Assembly: GCA_039707465.1 (NCBI GenBank) | Contig: CM077658.1 | Coordinates: 11,448,574 to 11,512,573, forward strand | Source of the DNA: Rhabdophis nuchalis | Taxonomy: Eukaryota; Chordata; Lepidosauria; Squamata; Natricidae | Reading direction: 5' to 3' | Length of the DNA: 64,000 nt | Shown here: piece by piece, positions 59,688 through 64,000 of the stretch | Position numbering within the stretch: position 1 is the first letter of the stretch | Layout: every line of letters starts with the position of its first letter | Program-made: the position numbers and the translations under genes | The notes under the pieces: generated by a model | The model's database searches: none | What the model saw: only the letters and a program-made list of their open reading frames with translations | What the model was told of the DNA's origin: nothing

Positions 59688-60149
59688 CTTTGTTAAGGTC
59701 GGGCACATTACAATGCCGATTTTGAGGTGTTGTGTTTAACGATTTTCTAACTCATTTATTTTCTTTCTGGAAATATCCTGTCAATGTATATGAGAGTGAA
59801 AAATGACATGCTTTAAATGTCGCATTTCTCCCTGATAACAGAAGGCATGTATACTCACTGGATTTTTGCAGTGCGGTGCCAGCATAATTCAACTTGTTAA
59901 TCTGGTCCTGATATTCAGATGCAATCAAGTCTGATCTTTTCAATGAAGCTTGAGGAATGGCATCATAGAATAGCTGCATGTTAATCTCTTGACCACAGCT
60001 GAAATGTGTTTTTATTCTAAAGAGAGACAGATGATAAATAGAGATAGAGGGATAAAGGGAGGGGAAGGGAGGGAGGGACAGAGAGAGAGAGAGTTAGTAA
60101 GTTAGTAACATAGTTGTTTAATGAATTTGGCTTCTCCATTGATTTCACT
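59688..60149. other. No recognised gene; GA-rich tract
   Basis: (GGGA)/(GA)n tract at 60058-60093. Confidence 0.45.
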
Positions 60150-60238
60150 GCTTTTACTACTTCCTGTGCACCGCCCTGAGTCCCGTCAGGGAGATAGGGC
60201 GGTATACAAATGCAATAAAACTAAACTAAACTAAACTC
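60150..60238 (+). mobile_element. L2 LINE extreme 3' end
   Basis: TGTGCACCGCCCTGAGTCCC, AGGGCGGTATACAAATGC and an (AAACT)n tail at 60218-60237. Confidence 0.8.
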
Positions 60239-60243
60239 ATCAC

Positions 60244-60432
60244 ATGTCACAACAAGTGACCGCTCTATCCTGGGAAACAGCAAACTTTAATAAATATAAA
60301 CCAGTTGCCAAGCATCTGAATTTTGATCATGTGTCCAAGGCGATGCTCATAAGTGTGAAAAACTGGTATCAGTCACTTTTTCCATGAGGTGGTAATTTTG
60401 AATGGTCACTAAATGAACTATTGTAAATTGAT
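60244..60432 (+). repeat. Diverged repeat ending 'aaattgatgacta'
   Basis: AACCAGTTGCCAAGCATCTG, TTTTGATCATGTGTCC, AATGGTCACTAAATGAAC: the same family as the ends at 0.8 and 17.6 kb, here with the most body sequence. Class uncertain. Confidence 0.5.
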
Positions 60433-60437
60433 GACTA

Positions 60438-60652
60438 GAAATAGCAATAGCACTTAGACTTATATACCGCTTCCCAGGCCTTTACAGCCCTCTCTAAGCA
60501 GTTTACTGATTCAGCCTCTTGACCCCAACAATCTGGGTCCTCATTTTACCAACCTCAGAAGGTTGGAAGGCTGAGTCAACCTTGAGTCGGTCAGGATCGA
60601 ACTCCTGGAATGAGCACAGTATGTTAGCCTGCAGTACTGAATTCTAACCACT
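60438..60652 (-). mobile_element. tRNA-derived SINE family B
   Basis: Tail AAATAGCAATAGCACTTAGA; body GAAGGTTGGAAGGCTGAGTC. The tRNA-like head is truncated at 'attctaaccact'. Confidence 0.82.
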
Positions 60653-61310
60653 TTCTCCCAATGTTGATGTTTGGTTATTGGAAGTTGTAGTTCAGCAACA
60701 ATTGAGTGGGGAAGGTATGAAAATGGAAAATTAAATGTGGTATCAATCTTCAACCTCATCTACATCAATTTATTTAGGAAATGTTTTACATAAAAGTTAT
60801 TAACTGGTATAGAATGGATTTAATACAGTTAGTGCAGAGGGCAGAATTGTTTCTTTAGCTATTTTGCTCATACCTAAATCAGAACTTCGTAGACAATTAG
60901 CTTTTATCCTTCTAGCTTTCTGGCATATTTCTGAAAAGCCCAAAGTTGTCAGAACAGAATTTTACAATGCACATTTTAAGAGGAAGCACTTTTAAGTAAT
61001 GTGGAGTGTGACATATATTTGTTTTTGTTTAGAAATGCATATTTTTTGGAAAAGTGTACATTAGAATTTTAACAGAGGAATGAACTTGGACTGATTCATC
61101 TATATGTAATTTTAGTGTTGTGTTTATTGTGTAAAAGAGTTGGAAGATCATCCTTCCCTGTCTGTCTTTTTCCATCCATTCATCAGTGTGTCTGGCATTT
61201 TGTACTTCAAACAACTGAAACATTATGTCAGTGATAAATAGACCAACTTTTCTGAAGCATCCTAATCATTCGTATTGGAGATAGCATGCTATAGGGTCAT
61301 AGCCTCCATA
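60653..61310. other. No recognised gene or repeat
   Basis: AT-rich single-copy-like sequence. Confidence 0.4.
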
Positions 61311-61966
61311 CAACCATTTAAATATGACAACCATTTAAATATGAGCCAGCAGTGTGCAGCAGCTGCCAAAAAAGCCAACACAGTTCTAGGCTGCATAAAC
61401 AGAGGGATAGAATCTAGATCACGTGAAGTGTTAATGCCACTGTATAGTGCCTTGGTAAGGCCACACTTGGAATACTGCATACAGTTTTGGTCGCCACGAT
61501 GTAGAAAAGACGTGGAGACTCTGGAAAGAGTGCAGAGAAGAGCAACCAAGATGATTAGGGAACTGGAGACTAAAACATATGAAGAACGGCTGCAGGAGCT
61601 GGGTATGTCCAGTTTGATGAAGAGAAGGACCAGGGGAGACATGATAGCAGTGTTCCGATATCTCAGAGGGTGCCACAAAGAAGAGGGAGTCAAACTATTC
61701 TCCAAGGCACCTGGGGGCAGGACAAGAAGCAACGGGTGGAAACTAATCAAGGAGAGAAGCAACTTAGAACTAAGGAGAAATTTCCTGACAGTTAGAACAA
61801 TTAACCTCTGGAACAGCTTGCCTCCAGAAGTTGTGAATGCTCCAACCCTGGAAGTCTTTAAAAAGATGTTAGATAGCCATTTGTCTGAAATGGTATAAGG
61901 TTCCTGCCCACGCAGGGGATTGAATTAGAAGACCTACAAGGTCCCTTCCAACTCTGCTATTGTATA
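61311..61966 (+). mobile_element. CR1 (L3-type) LINE, longest copy
   Basis: A 207-aa frame (61275-61898) is intact from HLNMSQQCAAAAKKANTVLG through SALVRPHLEYCIQFWSP, KDVETLERVQRRATKMIREL, MKRRTRGDMIAVFRYLRGCH, LWNSLPPEVVNAPTLEVFKK to DSHLSEMV. It is the conserved CR1 ORF2 C-terminus downstream of the RT core. RT and endonuclease are absent. The first residues of the frame come from the flank. A 17-bp direct repeat marks the 5' junction. Confidence 0.95.
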
Positions 61967-61972
61967 CAGAGG

Positions 61973-62306
61973 AAAGGTAATATATGATAGTCATTCCCAA
62001 CTCTTAGGGGCGGTGCTCATCTCTGTTTCAAAGCCAAAGAGCCCGTGCTGTCTGAAGACATCTCCGTCGTCATGTGGCCGGCATGACTAAACACCGAAGG
62101 TGCATGGAGCACTGTTACCTTCCTACCGTGATCCCTATTTCTCTACTTGCATATTTACATGCTTTCGAACCGCTAGGTTGGCAGAAGCTGGGCAAGTAAC
62201 AGGAGCTCACTCCGTTATGTGGCACTAGGGATTTGAACCTCCAAACTGCCAACCTTTCTGATTGACAAGCTCAGTGTCTTAGTCATTGAGCCACTTTGTC
62301 CCTTTA
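61973..62306 (-). mobile_element. tRNA-derived SINE family A at the CR1 tail
   Basis: A degenerate tail AGGAAAGGTAATATATGATAG precedes body GTCATGTGGCCGGCATGACT, ending in the tRNA-like head (B box GGTTCAAATCCC). It begins within bases of the CR1 tail. Confidence 0.88.
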
Positions 62307-63189
62307 CAAAGGTAAAGCCCTATTTAAATACCAACAGTAGACATTGAAAGCTTTGTCACTTCTTTATATCTTTCTCATTATTGATAACACCGACCTGGGT
62401 GCATGTTACATTGAAATATGGGTAATCTATGCATTGTAGCAACAGATTTCTAATTTAATCAATCAATTGGCTTGTGTATGCAGTAGATTTCACCTAGTGT
62501 CTTTCACTAAGATTAATTACTATGACCCATGAAAACTAACTTTTGATGAGGTGGAATATTAAAACCAAATCTCACTTTCCTTCTTTTTTTTTTTTTTGAA
62601 AGGAAACAAACTGCATTTAAAATGTGTCATTTAATAAGTTCTCATGTTGTGCAAAACATATTCCCAGTCTTTAAGACAACAGAAAGGAGAGATTAAAAGC
62701 AACCAAAAACAGTTTTCTGTTAAACCATTTAAAGCTATACTGGAGATTTGAGATGAAAAATGTTGCAATCTGTTGCAGAAGGAACCGTTCAGCTTCCAGA
62801 TGGCCATCCAAATAGTCATTTTCATCTTTCCCATTAAGAATTATACATGCGTAGATATGTGTATTTCCTGGTGGGCTTTGCCGTCCATTAGCAAAGTGAA
62901 GAAAAGGTACACGTTTGCATTAGAAAACTCAATGTTTTGTTATGACTGGGCACATTAAGTACAGTTTTTTTTTCCATTTTCCTAAGATCAGTCAAGCTGC
63001 CCAGATGCTAATAAATGGAATGTCTTTGCTGAATGTCAGTAAATTCTCTCAGGCCACTGTAGTCTTCCATGAAATTAATTAAGAACTAATTGCACTGCTG
63101 GAATTCCATTGTTAAGCTATTCCAACAGACTAAGAGTACGTCAGAAAACATAGATAGGAAGAATGTAGAAAGGGGACAATGAGACAGTT
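62307..63189. other. Single-copy-like; possible conserved non-coding DNA
   Basis: No repeat. The 62.97-63.12 kb part (GATGCTAATAAATGGAATGT, GAAATTAATTAAGAACTAAT) is a weak enhancer-like candidate. Confidence 0.35.
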
Positions 63190-63290
63190 ACCATATTTTT
63201 TGGAGTATAAGATGCACTTCTCCCTCTAAAAGAGGATGAAAATTTGGGTACATCTTATACATCAAATGCAGCCCTATCCACCACCCCAGC
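63190..63290. repeat. MITE-like fragment ('ggagtataagatgcac')
   Basis: TTTTTTGGAGTATAAGATGC and, about 50 bases later, inverted GTACATCTTATACATC suggest one half of a small inverted-repeat DNA element. The other boundary is not evident. Confidence 0.45.
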
Positions 63291-63374
63291 CCTCAGCCTT
63301 TCTGCCTCCCAGCAATTTACCTCCTTGCAGCAAATGGGGAAAATGGGGCTTGCGGAGGCAGCAATAGGCTATGG

Positions 63375-63501
63375 CAGGTGTCTGCAAAGTCGGCTCTTTT
63401 AAGACTGGTGGACTTCAACTCCCAGAGTTCCCCAGCCAGGCTGGGGAACTCTGGGAGTTGAAGTCCACCAGTCTTAAAAGAGCCGACTTTGCAGACCCCT
63501 A
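63375..63501. mobile_element. Near-perfect palindromic hAT-type miniature element
   Basis: The core 63377-63499 consists of two 61-base arms around one central base, with only the third base pair mismatched. The arms start GGTGTCTGCAAAGTCGGCTC and meet at CCCAGCC/A/GGCTGGG. Flanking GGCTATGG at 63367-63374 and 63502-63509 is an exact 8-bp TSD. Same length and related interior as 20910-21036. Transcripts would fold into a long perfect hairpin. Confidence 0.9.
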
Positions 63502-63732
63502 GGCTATGGCAATCCCTGCAGCCTGAAACAGCTGATCATCGGGAGGTCCTTGCTGAAGCTGAAAATGAAAGTGAATCAGGCTGTTTGCTGCAGGGAGGCA
63601 AATTACTGGGAGGCAGAGGCAGATGTTTTTTTCTTGTGCAAATCAGGCTGTGTTGAAACTGAAATGGGCTGTTTGCTGTTTGCTGCAAGGAGGTAAGTCA
63701 ATAACTATAAATGCCTATAGAAGGTTCAAATA

Positions 63733-63761
63733 ATTACACTTATTGGCCAAATAAGTGTAAT
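63733..63761. repeat. 12-bp inverted repeat at the CR1 5' junction
   Basis: ATTACACTTATT and AATAAGTGTAAT flank a 5-base loop (GGCCA). The motif TTGGCCAA recurs at 63769-63776, where CR1 begins. Confidence 0.8.
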
Positions 63762-63771
63762 AATTTGTTGG

Positions 63772-64000
63772 CCAAAAAATCCAACACAGTTCTAGGCTGC
63801 ATAAACAGAGGGATAGAATCTAGATCACGTGAAGTGTTAATGCCACTGTATAGTGCCTTGGTAAGGCCACACTTGGAATACTGCATACAGTTTTGGTCGC
63901 CACAATGTAGAAAAGACGTGGAGACTCTGGAAAGAGTGCAGAGAAGAGCAACCAAGATGATTAGGAGGCTGGAGACTAAAACATATGAAGAACAGTTGCA
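63772..64000 (+). mobile_element. CR1 (L3-type) LINE, cut by window end
   Basis: CCAACACAGTTCTAGGCTGC onward codes the same CR1 segment as 61.37-61.59 kb (ANTVLGCINRGIESRSREVL, ALVRPHLEYCIQFW). It differs from that copy at only a handful of positions over about 225 bases. The rest lies outside the window. Confidence 0.93.

Noticed and set aside
61289..61762. 157-aa minus-strand frame opposite CR1
   Set aside because: It is the antisense shadow of the CR1 coding frame; the sense frame matches the CR1 C-terminus.
63365..63511. A 12-bp target duplication (TAGGCTATGGCA) for the palindromic element
   Set aside because: The match is real, but the flanking TA and CA can equally be the element's own ends. 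The sister copy at 20910 has an exact 8-bp duplication and CAGGGG-type ends, so an 8-bp hAT duplication is the simpler reading.

Overview
The window looks like 64 kb of AT-rich, repeat-dense vertebrate nuclear DNA, most likely from a snake. The evidence is the repeat mix: BovB/RTE LINE 3' ends, CR1 (L3-type) LINE 3' ends with (ATTCT/AATAG)n tails, many L2 LINE copies, tRNA-derived SINEs of two families, Penelope-like fragments, hAT miniature elements with intact 8-bp target-site duplications (TSDs), several solo-LTR-like units, and long (GATA)n arrays of the Bkm type. No host protein-coding exon, rRNA, functional tRNA or CRISPR array could be supported. Every coherent protein match is to the C-terminal part of a LINE reverse transcriptase. 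The window reads as intergenic or intronic DNA.

Layout. 0-9 kb: a Penelope-like tail at the left edge, old CR1, a SINE interrupted by a hAT element carrying a (TTTC)n array, further hAT elements, a TA-flanked miniature element, and a LINE fragment with a zinc-knuckle-like C-terminus interrupted by CR1. 9.8-13.5 kb: an RTE/R4-like fragment, three L2 copies including the longest reading frame (395 aa), and a nest in which L2 sits in a hAT element that sits in a Penelope-like tail. 14-23.5 kb: SINEs, CR1 tails, a BovB copy split by two L2 pieces, a palindromic hAT element, and L2. 24-31 kb: LTR-like units, BovB, a double GATA array around a SINE, BovB, and a Penelope-like inverted repeat. 32-45.5 kb: SINEs, hAT elements, L2, three related LTR pieces (one a clean solo LTR), inverted Penelope-like arms around CR1, a 100-bp (CT)n, another LTR-like unit and a hAT element. 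47-57.5 kb: L2, an (AGAAT)n-tailed LINE, SINE, L2, hAT, CR1, an LTR-like unit, and a young L2 inserted in an older L2. 58-64 kb: two LTR-like units, SINEs, two nearly identical CR1 copies and a near-perfect 127-bp palindromic hAT element.

Function. Nothing here forms a gene pathway. The autonomous LINEs (L2, CR1, BovB) are 5'-truncated, and the SINEs, hAT elements and solo LTRs are non-autonomous. Nesting and TSDs give relative ages: BovB and Penelope-like hosts are older, L2 and hAT insertions are younger, and the CR1 pair near the right edge is very recent. Single-copy stretches between repeats may hold conserved non-coding regulatory DNA (best candidate about 28.13-28.47 kb), but this cannot be shown without alignment.
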